The notes: generated by a model from the sequence alone, not told the origin. A stretch of 64,000 bases of DNA from Hymenobacter sp. APR13 (GCF_000737515.1 NZ_CP006587.1:4149001-4213000); one strand, 5' to 3'; shown: positions 25,648 to 35,017, numbered from the stretch's first letter. Made by a program: numbers and translations.

Positions 25648-25878
25648 CTAAAAACAAAACTCCTCCCGGTTGGGGAGGAGTTCGGTTTGTTCTTGTTCAA
25701 CGTGTTTCTCAGGGGGCAGCACCGGATAAAACAGCGTGCCGAGGCGTAATACTTCCGAGAGCGTGGGGCCTTCCTTACCGATGTCTTCGACGGAGGCCCA
25801 CTCAGCGGCCAACTCCTGGGGGGAAGTGGTGCGCAAGTACTCGCGCAGCAGCTCCACGGGGTTGAGGGCGGCTTGCAT
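25648..25878 (-). CDS. Putative small antitoxin of the TAC locus
   Basis: Protein of 76 residues from the ATG at 25876-25878 (MQAALNPVELLREYLRTTSP). It has a helical N-terminus and a Pro/Glu-rich C-terminal tail (PVLPPEKHVEQEQTELLP). In TAC systems the antitoxin ends in a flexible chaperone-addiction tail recognised by the SecB-like partner, and this tail fits that description. There is no HTH, so it is not a HigA-type antitoxin. It lies 43 bases after the toxin-like gene and 56 before the SecB-like gene. Identification rests on context and size. Confidence 0.6.
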   Translation of the reverse strand: MQAALNPVELLREYLRTTSPQELAAEWASVEDIGKEGPTLSEVLRLGTLFYPVLPPEKHVEQEQTELLPNREEFCF

Positions 25879-25921
25879 AAGGCAGAATGGAAAAATGGTT
25901 GGTGTCGTAATAACGACCGAA

Positions 25922-26503
25922 TTATACGTAATGTTCCGGGAAAACAATACGTACGTTCTGCAAAGTTGCGGCAGATTTATGGAACACACAAATCTGGACG
26001 CGTGGGTTTAGGTCGATAAGGTTGTCAGAACCATTGTCTGGCTGCCTGCGTCGGACAAATCGGTGTTGGGTCGGCTTGGGGTGGTCCTGCCCTCGCACCG
26101 AGTCGTAGGGAAACAATGCCGCCTGACTCTTGCTGGCCCGTAGCCGCAACAGCGCAAGTATCGTACCCAGCGGTGGGTCTTGGTTGCTGGCGCGCCACGT
26201 CGGGTCTTCCTGGCGCATCACGTTCACCATATCCCGCATGAATTTCTGGTGCTCCGGGTCACCTACCAAATCCAGCATACGGGCCAGCGTCAGCTCCGCC
26301 CGCAGAATTACATAATCCACGCCTTCTCGCTGTTTGTACGCTCCCTTACCCCACTGGTGGGCACGCTCCAGGTCCTTTTCCCAGAAGTAGTAGCCCTCCG
26401 ACAACCAGGCATCCGACCTGGTGCATTTGAAGGGGGCGTCTCGCTCAATCTTATCTGGGTCTTCGGTATCCCGAACGGTATGGTAGCCGTGGGTTATGTG
26501 CAT
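25922..26503 (-). CDS. Putative ADP-ribosyltransferase-like toxin (CmdT-like)
   Basis: Protein of 193 residues from ATG 26501-26503 (MHITHGYHTVRDTEDP); the longer frame to 26581 is not favoured. HITHGYHTVR near the N-terminus followed by DAWLSEGYYFWEKDLERAHQ resembles ADP-ribosyltransferase-fold domains such as DUF3990, with a His-Gly strand and then a G-Y/F-Y-x-W/T loop leading to a helix. Cytosolic. With the downstream small gene and the SecB-like gene this matches CmdTAC, an anti-phage system in which CmdT ADP-ribosylates mRNA. The assignment is by motif and context, not by alignment. The A/T-rich composition suggests transfer. Confidence 0.6.
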   Translation of the reverse strand: MHITHGYHTVRDTEDPDKIERDAPFKCTRSDAWLSEGYYFWEKDLERAHQWGKGAYKQREGVDYVILRAELTLARMLDLVGDPEHQKFMRDMVNVMRQEDPTWRASNQDPPLGTILALLRLRASKSQAALFPYDSVRGQDHPKPTQHRFVRRRQPDNGSDNLIDLNPRVQICVFHKSAATLQNVRIVFPEHYV

Positions 26504-26637
26504 AGCAGGTAGTGAATAGGCGAAGGAGGGCGGGAATAAATGATGGCCTGGAAAAGCAAATGTAAAGCCCTGTCCCAACATATCCCGTGTCTCATGAAAG
26601 CAGTTGTTCTCAAAAAAAGCTTGGCAAAGCCTATAGC

Positions 26638-26671
26638 TTGGTTAGTTTCAGGATGGGGGCTGTTATGTTTG
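26638..26671 (+). promoter_or_regulatory. Candidate promoter of the hsd operon
   Basis: TATGTTTG (26664-26671) fits the Bacteroidetes -7 consensus TAnnTTTG, with a TTG at 26638-26640 as possible -33 element (23-base spacer). It lies 52 bases before hsdM. Confidence 0.45.
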
Positions 26672-26723
26672 TAGACCGGGCAATCTGCTACCCAATCACC
26701 GGCTTTCGCTGCTTATCCTCTCT

Positions 26724-28907
26724 ATGACCTCCATTGAAAAACTGGAAAAGCGCCTCTGGAACGGTGCCGACCAGCTCCGGGCCAATTCGGGCCTGACCTC
26801 CACCCAATACTCCATGCCCGTACTCGGGCTGATTTTCCTGCGCCACGCCAGCAACCGCTTCCAGCAGGTGAAGCCGGAAATTGAGAAAGAGCTGCCCAGC
26901 CGCGGCGGTCAGAAACGGGCGCTGACCAAGGACGACTTTACCCGCAAGGGCGCGCTGTACCTGCGGCCGGAGGCCCAGTACGACCACCTGCTGAGCTTGC
27001 CCGACGGGCAGGATGTGGCCCAGGCCATCATCGACGCCATGGACGCCATTGAGGCCGACTACCCCGAGATGCTGGCCGGCGAGCTGCCCAAGGACTACCA
27101 GATTTTCGACACGGACCTGCTGCGCAGCCTGCTCAAGACCTTCAACGACGAAGGTTTGCGCGAGGCGGGTGGCGACGTGCTGGGGCGCATCTATGAGTTC
27201 TTCCTGATGAAGTTTGCCATGGTGGGCGCCCAGGACAACGGCGAGTTCTTCACGCCGCCCTCCCTGGTGCAAACCATCGTGAACTTCATCGAGCCCAACC
27301 ACGGGGTGGTGCTGGACCCGGCCTGCGGCTCGGGCGGCATGTTCGTGCAGACGGCCCACTTCCTGGAAGAAAGCGGCACCACGGCCAGCAAGGCCGGGGT
27401 GGTGTTCCGGGGGCAGGAGAAAACCGAGCTGACCATCCGGCTGGCCAAGATGAACCTGGCCGTGCACGGGCTGGAGGGCAAGATTGCTGAAGGCAACACC
27501 TTCTACGAGGACCAGCACGAGCTGCTGGGCAAGGCCGATTTCGTGATGGCCAACCCGCCCTTCAACGTGGACGAGGTGGACGCCGAGAAGGTGAAAGCCG
27601 ATAAGCGCCTGCCCTTCGGGCTGCCGGGCGTGAATGCCAAGAAGAAGGTGAGCAACGGCAACTACCTGTGGGTGTCGTACTTCTACAGCTACCTCAAGCC
27701 CCAGGGCCGGGCGGGCTTCGTGATGAGCAGCCAGACCAGCAGCGCCGGCCACGGCGAGCGGGACGTGCGCCGCAAGCTGGTGGAAAGCGGGGCCGTGGAC
27801 GCCATGGTGGCCATCCGCTCCAACTTCTTCTACACCCGCACCGTGCCCTGCGAGCTGTGGTTTCTGGACCGGGGCAAGCCCGCGGACCGGCAGGATAAGG
27901 TGCTGATGCTGGACGCCCGCAACGTGTACCGCAAGGTGACGCGCAAGGTGTACGACTTCACGCCCGAGCAGGAAAAGAACCTGACGGCCATCATGTGGCT
28001 GTACCGGGGCCAGACCGCCCGCTACCTGGGCCTGGTGCGCGAGTACCTGCACCAGCTCACGCAGGAGGGCGAATTGGTGCCGGCCGCCCTGGCCCCCGCC
28101 GAAGACAGCCTGACTACCTTGCTGGACACGGCCCGCGAGTTCCTCGACGGGCTGGGCGCCGCCGCCGAGGGCCTCGACACCCTGACCACGGCCGTGGAAG
28201 AGTGGGAAGTGGCCTGGCGCGGCTACCAGCACGACCGCGCGGCCCTGACCGCCGCCCTCAAGACCTACGCCGCCACCTGGGCCCACGTAACGGCTCCGTC
28301 CACGGCGGCCCCGGCTGCCGCTACCGGCCAGACCAGCCTGTTTGCGCCGCCGGCCGCCGCGGCTGCACCGGCGGAAGACGCCGCGCAGGTAAACGCCCGG
28401 CAGCAGCAGGCCCGGCAGGCCTTTGAGCCGCTGGCCGCCCAGTGCAAGGGCCTGAGCAAGCAGCTGGATTTGCTGGCCAAGCTGGCCGCCCGCACCTACG
28501 AGCTGGCCGAAGGCCCGGCCCTGAACGCCAAAGCTGCTACCAGCTGGGACACCCGCGCCCTCAACAAGACCCGCAAGGCCCTGGACGAGCAGCGCCACGC
28601 CGCCGCCGAGCAGCTGCAACAGGCCACCTACTTCTACCGGCAGGCCGCCTGGCTGCAAACCCGCTTCCCCGACGCCGAGCTGGTACCCGTGCCGGGGCTG
28701 GTGAAGGTGGTGGACCAAACCGAGTTGGCTGCCGCTGACTGGAGCCTGACGCCCGGCCGCTACGTGGGCGTGGCCCCGGTGGAAGCCGATGAAGATTTTG
28801 ACTTCGAGGCCGAGCTACGCGACCTGCACCTGGAACTGGCTGGCCTCAACGAAGAAGCCGGCGAGTTGGCGCGGACTATTCAAACGAATTTTGAGGAGTT
28901 GGTATGA
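26724..28907 (+). CDS. hsdM: Type I restriction-modification methyltransferase subunit
   Basis: N6-adenine methyltransferase subunit, 727 residues, longer than the typical 500-550. An N-terminal helical domain (SIEKLEKRLWNGADQLR) is followed by the SAM-binding motif DPACGSGGMF (198-207) and the catalytic NPPF (277-280). The conserved type I region also includes GGDVLGRIYEFFLMKFA. Residues beyond about 450 form an added helical extension with an Ala/Pro-rich linker around 515-560. The complex with HsdS methylates the recognition site, and with HsdR it cleaves unmodified DNA. The stop overlaps the hsdS start (ATGA). Confidence 0.95.
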   Translation: MTSIEKLEKRLWNGADQLRANSGLTSTQYSMPVLGLIFLRHASNRFQQVKPEIEKELPSRGGQKRALTKDDFTRKGALYLRPEAQYDHLLSLPDGQDVAQAIIDAMDAIEADYPEMLAGELPKDYQIFDTDLLRSLLKTFNDEGLREAGGDVLGRIYEFFLMKFAMVGAQDNGEFFTPPSLVQTIVNFIEPNHGVVLDPACGSGGMFVQTAHFLEESGTTASKAGVVFRGQEKTELTIRLAKMNLAVHGLEGKIAEGNTFYEDQHELLGKADFVMANPPFNVDEVDAEKVKADKRLPFGLPGVNAKKKVSNGNYLWVSYFYSYLKPQGRAGFVMSSQTSSAGHGERDVRRKLVESGAVDAMVAIRSNFFYTRTVPCELWFLDRGKPADRQDKVLMLDARNVYRKVTRKVYDFTPEQEKNLTAIMWLYRGQTARYLGLVREYLHQLTQEGELVPAALAPAEDSLTTLLDTAREFLDGLGAAAEGLDTLTTAVEEWEVAWRGYQHDRAALTAALKTYAATWAHVTAPSTAAPAAATGQTSLFAPPAAAAAPAEDAAQVNARQQQARQAFEPLAAQCKGLSKQLDLLAKLAARTYELAEGPALNAKAATSWDTRALNKTRKALDEQRHAAAEQLQQATYFYRQAAWLQTRFPDAELVPVPGLVKVVDQTELAAADWSLTPGRYVGVAPVEADEDFDFEAELRDLHLELAGLNEEAGELARTIQTNFEELV

Positions 28908-30034
28908 GTTGGGAAAGAATGAAGCTTGGAAAGGCTATTACCCTGAAAAGGGGCTACGACCTTCCTAACCAAGCTAGAATTGTAGGAAACGTCCCTGTTA
29001 TTTCATCATCCGGTGTCACTGACTACCATAACGAGGCTATGCGAAGTGGCCCCGGCGTTGTAACAGGCCGATATGGAACGCTAGGACAGGTTTTCTATGT
29101 AAATGAGCCATACTGGCCGTTGAATACGACACTGTATGTTTCAGATTTTAAGGGTAACGATGCGCGATTCGTTAGCTATTTTCTCAGAACCCTAAATCTA
29201 AGCGGGCAGAATAGTGCTGGGGCAGTTCCGGGGCTAAATAGGAATATTCTTCACGAACTGGATATCCGCTTTCCCCCGCTTCCTGTTCAGCAGCGCATAG
29301 CCGCCATCCTCTCCGCCTACGACGACCTCATCGACAACAACCGCAAGCGCATTGCCCTGCTGGAAAAGGCGGCGCGGCTGCTGTATGAGGAGTGGTTTGT
29401 GCGCCTGCAGTTTCCGGGGCACGAGCATACGCCCGTGGTGGAGGGCGTGCCGCAGGGGTGGGCGAAAAGTAAAGTAGAGGACATTGGTGAAATAATTACT
29501 GGCAAGACCCCTGATACGACAAGGGCCAGCTATTATGGAGAAGATGTGCCATTCATAAAAACGCCTGATATGCACGGAAACGTGTATGTAATTGAAACAG
29601 AATCAAGTTTATCGAAAGAAGGAGCTGATATCCAGCCGAAAAAGTATTTGCCGAAAAATGCCATTCTAGTTGCCTGTATTGGCGCTAAACTTGGCGTCGT
29701 CTCCTTATCGCCGGGCGTTTCTCAGACTAATCAGCAGATCAACGCGGTAATTACGCATGATGAAACGGCCACCTATTTTGCCTTCTTCACTTTGAGGGCG
29801 TTAAAGCCAAGATTGGAAGCAGTAGGCGGTGGTGCAACAATGCCTAATGTTAATAAGAGTAAGTTTGGTAGCCTTGAACTTCTACTTCCAAACAAAGCAT
29901 TGCTACAAGCTTTCGAAGGCTTTTGCAAGCCCGTTTTTGCTCAGATTTTAATTTTGCAACAGCAAACTCAAAAGCTTCAACAAGCCCGTGACCTATTACT
30001 GCCTCGCCTGATGAGCGGGGAACTAGCCGTATGA
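28904..30034 (+). CDS. hsdS: Type I restriction-modification specificity subunit
   Basis: Protein of 376 residues with the classic two-part layout. Target-recognition domain 1 lies at about 1-125, a central conserved helix at about 128-175 (PLPVQQRIAAILSAYDDLID and NRKRIALLEKAARLLYEEWF), domain 2 at about 185-330, and a C-terminal conserved helix ends in LQQARDLLLPRLMSGELAV. The two recognition domains are much richer in A/T than the central helix and the flanking hsdM and hsdR, the usual sign that recognition domains are swapped by recombination. The bipartite target site cannot be predicted. It overlaps the hsdR start by four bases. Confidence 0.95.
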   Translation: MSWERMKLGKAITLKRGYDLPNQARIVGNVPVISSSGVTDYHNEAMRSGPGVVTGRYGTLGQVFYVNEPYWPLNTTLYVSDFKGNDARFVSYFLRTLNLSGQNSAGAVPGLNRNILHELDIRFPPLPVQQRIAAILSAYDDLIDNNRKRIALLEKAARLLYEEWFVRLQFPGHEHTPVVEGVPQGWAKSKVEDIGEIITGKTPDTTRASYYGEDVPFIKTPDMHGNVYVIETESSLSKEGADIQPKKYLPKNAILVACIGAKLGVVSLSPGVSQTNQQINAVITHDETATYFAFFTLRALKPRLEAVGGGATMPNVNKSKFGSLELLLPNKALLQAFEGFCKPVFAQILILQQQTQKLQQARDLLLPRLMSGELAV

Positions 30035-33000
30035 ACAAGATGAGCGAGGACCAGCTGGTCCAGAAAACCATGGCCGACCACCTGCGCGACCAGCTGGGCT
30101 GGCACTCGGTGTACGCCCAGGACCAGGAAGTGCTGGCCTCCCCCGCGCCCCTGGGCTACGACCCCGCCACCCGGCAGCTCAACCTGGGCCGCAGCAGCCA
30201 GCGCGAGGTGTACCTGACGGCCTACCTGCGCCAGGCCCTGGAGCAACTGAACCCCGCGCTGCCGGCGGCAGCCTACGAAACGGCCATCCGCCACCTCACC
30301 GAAACCAGCTTCCAGCGCCACGACGTGGCCCTGAACCGCACCCGCTACCAGCAGTTCCGGGAGGGCGTGCTGGTGGAGTACCGCACGCCCGAGGGCCAGC
30401 TGGAGAAAACCCGCCTGCGGGTGTTCGACTTCGACGAGCCCGCCCACAACCACTTCCTAGCCGTGCGCGAGCTGTGGGTGCAGGGCCCCACGTACCGCCG
30501 CCGCCCCGACATCATCGGCTTCGTGAACGGGGTGCCGTTGCTGCTGGTGGAACTCAAGAACGTGAACCGCCCCCTGCGGGCGGCCTACGAGGAGAACATC
30601 CGCGACTACAAGGACACCATCCCGCACCTGTTCGACGCCAACGCCCTGGTGCTGCTCTCCAACGGCGACAAGGCCCGCATCGGGAGCATGAGCAGTAAGT
30701 TCGGGCACTTCCACGAGTGGAAGCGCCTGCACGAGCAGGACGCCGGCGCCGTGGACCTGGAAACCCTGCTCAACGGGGTATGCCAGCGGGCCAACTTCAT
30801 GGACCTGTTCGAGAACTTCATTCTGTTCGACGACAGCGCCGGCAAGCTGGTGAAGATTGTGGCCCGCAACCACCAGTTCCTGGGCGTGAACCGGGCCGTG
30901 GAGGTGGTGCGCCGCCGCCACGAGCAGCCCGCCGAGCGAGCCGGGCAGCTGGGGGTGTTCTGGCACACCCAGGGCTCGGGCAAGAGCTACAGCATGGTGC
31001 TGTTTGCGGAGAAAGTGCGGCGCAAGCTGCCTGGCAACTTCACCTTCCTGGTGGTAACGGACCGCACCGACCTCAACAACCAGATTTACAAAACCTTCGC
31101 CGGCTGCGGGGTGGTGAACAACGACGCCAACCCCTGCCGCCCGGCCTCGGGCCGCGACCTGAAGCGTATGTTTCAGGAGGATAAGCCCTACCTGTTCTCG
31201 CTCATCAACCTGTTCAACCAGACCGTCACGGCCGAGGACCCCTACACCCGCCGCCCGGACGTGGTAGTGATGAGCGACGAGGCCCACCGCAGCCAGAACG
31301 GCCGCCTGGCCATCAACATGCGCCAAGCCCTGCCCCAGGCCCAGTACATCGGCTTCACGGGCACGCCGCTGTTCAAGGAGGACGAGCTGACGCGCCGCAT
31401 CTTCGGCGACTACATCTCCACCTACAACTTCCAGCGGGCCGTGGAGGACGGGGCCACCGTGCCGCTGTACTACGACAGCCGCGGCGAGAAGCTCCAGCTC
31501 AACAACACGGAGGTGAACACCGAGCTGGCCGCCGCCATCGAGCGGCTGGAAGACGCCCACGACCTGACTGCCGACCAGCGCAGCCAGCTGGAAAAAGCCC
31601 TGGCCCGCGCCTATCCCATCCTCACGGCCACCTCGCGCCTGGAGCCCATTGCCCGCGACTTCGTGGAGCATTACAGCACGGCTTGGGAGAGCGGCAAGGC
31701 CATGTTCGTGGCCCTGGATAAGGTGACCACCGTGCGCATGTTCGAGATGGTGCAGCGCTTCTGGCAGGAAAAGGAAGTGGCCCTGGCCCAGCAAATCAGC
31801 AAGTGCGACGACGACCAGGAGCTGCCTCAGCTCCAGCGCAAGCTGGCCTGGATGCAGCAGACCCGCATGGCCGTGGTGATTTCGGAGGAGCAGAACGAGG
31901 TGGCCACCTTCCAGCGCTGGGACATCGAGATTGAGCCCCACCGCGCGCTGCTCAAGCAGGGCTTCGAGCTGGCCGACGGCAAGCGCGTGGACGTGGAAAC
32001 GGCCTTCAAGGACGACCAGCACCCGTTCCGGGTGGCCTTCGTATGCGCCATGTGGCTGACGGGCTTCGACGTGCCCAGCCTGGGCACCCTCTACCTCGAC
32101 AAGCCCCTGAAAGCCCACACCCTGATGCAGGCCATTGCCCGCGCCAACCGCGTGTACCAGGACAAAACCAACGGGCTGGTGGTGGACTACAGCGGTATTC
32201 TGAAAAGCCTGCGCGAAGCTTTGGCCACCTTCGGGGGCGGTACCCCAGATGGTCCGGGGGGAGGTGGCGACGATGGCGGTGATATAGGCGACCCACCCCG
32301 CGACTCGCCCATTAAGCCGGATGCGGAATTGCTGGCGGAGCTGGCCCAGAGCCTGCAGGCCGCCCGTCAGCACCTGCTCACCCACGGCTTCGAGCTGAAC
32401 GACCTGCTGACTGCTACCGGTTTCGGGGTGAATGCGGCCATTGTGCGGGCCGCCGAGCTGCTGAACGCTAAAGAGGAAACCCGCAAGCACTACCAGGCCC
32501 TGAACCGCGAGGCCGAACTGCGGCTGAAAGCCTGCGTGAACGTGGCCGGCGTACACGCCTACCTGACGGAGTACGACGCGCTGCGCATCATCAGCAAGAA
32601 GCTGGACGAAGACCGGGAACGGGCCGATATCACCGCCCTGCTGCGCGAGATGCAGAACGTGGTAGACAAGGCCGTGACGGCCGTAGCTGAGCCGCTGGCA
32701 GGCTACCAGAAGCTCTACGACATGAGCAAAATCAACTTCGAGCGCCTGCGCCAGGAGTTTGCCAAGTCGGAGAAAAAGAACACCCTCACCCAGCAGCTCA
32801 AGCAGGAAGTAGAGGACCAGCTGCACCAGATGGTGGCCCAGAACCCGGCCCGCATCGACTTCAACGCCAAGTATCAGGAAATCATTGCCGACTACAACCA
32901 CGAGAAGGAGCGGCAAACGATAGAGGACACCTTCGAGCAGCTGCTGACCTTCGCCCAGAGCCTGAGCCAGGAGCAGCAGCGCGCCGTGGCCGAAGGCCTC

Positions 33001-33297
33001 AGCGAGCCGGAGCTGGCCCTCTACGACCAGCTGCGCAAGCCCAACCTGAAACCCGCCGAGTACGAGAAGCTGAAGAAGGTAGCCCACGAGCTGCTGGAGG
33101 CCCTGCAGCGCGAGAAGCTAAAGCAGCACTGGCGCGATACCGAGGCCACCAAAGCCGAGGTGCGCACCTTCATTTTCGACTTTCTGTACAACGAGGAGCA
33201 GGGCCTGCCCGAGTCCTACTCCCCGGAGGAAGTAGAGGAGAAGAGCACCGTCCTATTTGAGTTCTTCTACCAGCAGGAGAGCCGGATGGCGGCCTGA
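30031..33297 (+). CDS. hsdR: Type I restriction endonuclease and translocase subunit
   Basis: Motor and nuclease subunit, 1088 residues. The N-terminal PD-(D/E)XK nuclease has Asp160 (RRPDIIGF) and Glu174-x-Lys176 (LLVELKN). The SF2 translocase follows: Walker A around Lys318 (TQGSGKSYSM), DEAH at 416-419 (VVMSDEAHRSQ), motif III GFTGTPLF and the later ARANRVYQ arginine-finger region. A Gly/Asp-rich linker at about 730-755 joins the motor to the helical C-terminal region that docks on HsdM. All catalytic residues are present, so the operon appears functional. Confidence 0.95.
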   Translation: MNKMSEDQLVQKTMADHLRDQLGWHSVYAQDQEVLASPAPLGYDPATRQLNLGRSSQREVYLTAYLRQALEQLNPALPAAAYETAIRHLTETSFQRHDVALNRTRYQQFREGVLVEYRTPEGQLEKTRLRVFDFDEPAHNHFLAVRELWVQGPTYRRRPDIIGFVNGVPLLLVELKNVNRPLRAAYEENIRDYKDTIPHLFDANALVLLSNGDKARIGSMSSKFGHFHEWKRLHEQDAGAVDLETLLNGVCQRANFMDLFENFILFDDSAGKLVKIVARNHQFLGVNRAVEVVRRRHEQPAERAGQLGVFWHTQGSGKSYSMVLFAEKVRRKLPGNFTFLVVTDRTDLNNQIYKTFAGCGVVNNDANPCRPASGRDLKRMFQEDKPYLFSLINLFNQTVTAEDPYTRRPDVVVMSDEAHRSQNGRLAINMRQALPQAQYIGFTGTPLFKEDELTRRIFGDYISTYNFQRAVEDGATVPLYYDSRGEKLQLNNTEVNTELAAAIERLEDAHDLTADQRSQLEKALARAYPILTATSRLEPIARDFVEHYSTAWESGKAMFVALDKVTTVRMFEMVQRFWQEKEVALAQQISKCDDDQELPQLQRKLAWMQQTRMAVVISEEQNEVATFQRWDIEIEPHRALLKQGFELADGKRVDVETAFKDDQHPFRVAFVCAMWLTGFDVPSLGTLYLDKPLKAHTLMQAIARANRVYQDKTNGLVVDYSGILKSLREALATFGGGTPDGPGGGGDDGGDIGDPPRDSPIKPDAELLAELAQSLQAARQHLLTHGFELNDLLTATGFGVNAAIVRAAELLNAKEETRKHYQALNREAELRLKACVNVAGVHAYLTEYDALRIISKKLDEDRERADITALLREMQNVVDKAVTAVAEPLAGYQKLYDMSKINFERLRQEFAKSEKKNTLTQQLKQEVEDQLHQMVAQNPARIDFNAKYQEIIADYNHEKERQTIEDTFEQLLTFAQSLSQEQQRAVAEGLSEPELALYDQLRKPNLKPAEYEKLKKVAHELLEALQREKLKQHWRDTEATKAEVRTFIFDFLYNEEQGLPESYSPEEVEEKSTVLFEFFYQQESRMAA

Positions 33298-33318
33298 TGC
33301 CGCCACCTCAATAAGTCC

Positions 33319-33364
33319 ACGGCCCCGTTCTGCTGGAATTAACATCCTGGCAAAACGGGGCCGT
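33319..33364. terminator. Hairpin between hsdR and the convergent NTPase operon
   Basis: ACGGCCCCGTT (33319-33329) pairs with AACGGGGCCGT (33354-33364) across a 24-base loop, between two convergent stops. Confidence 0.6.
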
Positions 33365-33381
33365 TGCCCACCCGGTCGCTG

Positions 33382-34602
33382 CTATTCCCCAACGGTCAGC
33401 AAGCTTACAATCTGGTTTTCTGACAAGGGTGAGAGGTGGCTTATTTCATTCCGGCATTCCAACAGGGTTTCCAGCTTCCGGTGCAGTTTAGTGCTCTTTA
33501 GATAAGTTGTGGCACCCTCTCTCGGTCTATGTCGCCGTTGTAAAACGTAAAGCATTTGCGCTGGCTCCAGCCGGTCAGGATCCGATACTTTAACGACGCG
33601 CATGTTGGGCTCTTCGCCAAATTTTTTCTCATAAGGAGTTTCCTGCAGTTGGGTCCGCAGGTAGTGCCGCAGTTCGGTATTGTGCAGCAATTGCCATCGT
33701 TGCTGCTCTATCCATGGCAATAATACCCGCACTTGGGCCAGCCATTGTGCTTGCCGCACACACGCGGCCAGCGAGGCCACAGCCGGCGCGCAGATGTGCC
33801 GGATGGGCCTACTATCCACATAACAATCTACACCCCGAGACCATGCGTCGTCTGAGTTGGTAGCTGGTAGTTCGGTGGTGGAACACCAGCTACGTTCTCG
33901 TTGCCGGGCTTCCAGAAACTCCGTTATCTGCTCGGGAGTTAAGGGCATTTCCTGAAGGAGGGCCAAGGCACATTCGGCATCTGCGGGAAACAGCGCCGCA
34001 ACTGTGTGAATATATAATTCCCTCTCAATGGCACTGTCTGCTTTCGGAGCCACCCTGCTCAAAAACAAGAGCATATCCAGCTGGGTAAGTTGCTGTTGAT
34101 AGCGGTGAAAGGCGAGTTGCGGTTGGTTACGCCGGGGCAGCTGGGTCAGGCCGAATGAATCCTCCACAACCACAAGCAGCACATTGCGGTGCAGCCGGCT
34201 TACTTGCTGGAGTGCTTGCTGGTAATTCTGCAAAAACTTCAGCCATTCAGCAGGTGCGCAGCCGGATACGTCGGGCAGCTCCCAGATGCCACCGGCGCGG
34301 TCAAACGGCTTGGCCAGCAATTGCGCCGTCGTCATGTGGGGCGGGCATGCCTCTCCCTCAGTCCCATGCCATTGCTCCCACAACCAGGTTAGCCACGGTT
34401 GCCCTGGTAGCGGGGGAGTGGGGAGGCTGTACCAGTCGCGGGAAATTCGGGCCAGATCGGCTGCCTTGGCCAAGGCCTGCCGGAATTCTGTGGGAGCGTA
34501 TTCCGGCAGGCCTACCACCACGCATTGGCCGCTTTCTAAATCATCCAATACTTGCTGTATCAGGGTCGCGGGACCGGGCATCTGCCACCATTCAAGTGCC
34601 AT
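33382..34602 (-). CDS. Unknown 406-aa partner of the giant NTPase
   Basis: Not recognised. The gene starts 11 bases inside the end of the giant NTPase reading frame, so the two form one operon. The protein begins WWQMPGPATLIQQVLDDLES followed by GQCVVVGLPEYAP, which looks like the first strand and turn of a P-loop fold but lacks the Walker A Lys. WRN- and Gln-rich helices follow, including the strand NVLLVVVEDSFGL, which may be a degenerate Walker B. A helical C-terminus (LERK-rich) completes it. It could be a degenerate NTPase or a sensor/effector partner. G+C is clearly lower than in hsdR. Confidence 0.75.
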   Translation of the reverse strand: MALEWWQMPGPATLIQQVLDDLESGQCVVVGLPEYAPTEFRQALAKAADLARISRDWYSLPTPPLPGQPWLTWLWEQWHGTEGEACPPHMTTAQLLAKPFDRAGGIWELPDVSGCAPAEWLKFLQNYQQALQQVSRLHRNVLLVVVEDSFGLTQLPRRNQPQLAFHRYQQQLTQLDMLLFLSRVAPKADSAIERELYIHTVAALFPADAECALALLQEMPLTPEQITEFLEARQRERSWCSTTELPATNSDDAWSRGVDCYVDSRPIRHICAPAVASLAACVRQAQWLAQVRVLLPWIEQQRWQLLHNTELRHYLRTQLQETPYEKKFGEEPNMRVVKVSDPDRLEPAQMLYVLQRRHRPREGATTYLKSTKLHRKLETLLECRNEISHLSPLSENQIVSLLTVGE

Positions 34603-35017
34603 GAGCCAGAACCTTAGCTACCACCGGGTCAAACTGATAACGTCCCTCGGGGCGCGGTTGGATAAGCCGCAGGAGTTCCGCCCAGCGCAGTTCCCGTTGT
34701 AAATCATCCAGGGACAGAGCGTCACTATTAGCAACCTCAGCTTCCTCCAGACCGAAGGGTTCTAGCTGCCAGCTACGGGCCAGTTCCCGCAAAAAGGGCC
34801 ACATGGATGATACGTGGAATAACTCCCGATACTGGGTCGATTCTACATTCTCGCTGATGCGGCGCAAATGGGTCTCCGGCTGTTGGCTCTCCTTTTCCAG
34901 TTGATAGAAATCGTGCAGCAGTAGATGCCAGCCCCCCGTTACCGAGACGACTTTTTCCAGTGGCTGTCCGCTATCATTTCCTTGTGCTGCCAATCCTTCA
35001 CCGCTGCCGGCTCCCAC
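34592..35017 (-). pseudogene. C-terminal end of the giant NTPase, split off by a frameshift
   Basis: The frame encodes VVSVTGGWHLLLHDFYQLEK and about 100 further residues ending in a winged-helix-like segment (RWAELLRLIQPRPEGRYQFD). The large upstream frame reaches the same point as DSHWKK and then stops. The T(GG)W..LL pattern after a PW..A..DW motif is common near the end of STAND/AAA-type NTPases. One extra A in the five-A run (34962-34966 on this strand) joins the frames exactly. The residues encoded between 34967 and 35017 by the short frame are therefore probably not real. Confidence 0.7.

Noticed and set aside
26688..33087. Long minus-strand frames opposite hsdM and hsdR
   Set aside because: They mirror the codon bias of the hsd genes, which have all catalytic motifs in the plus frame.
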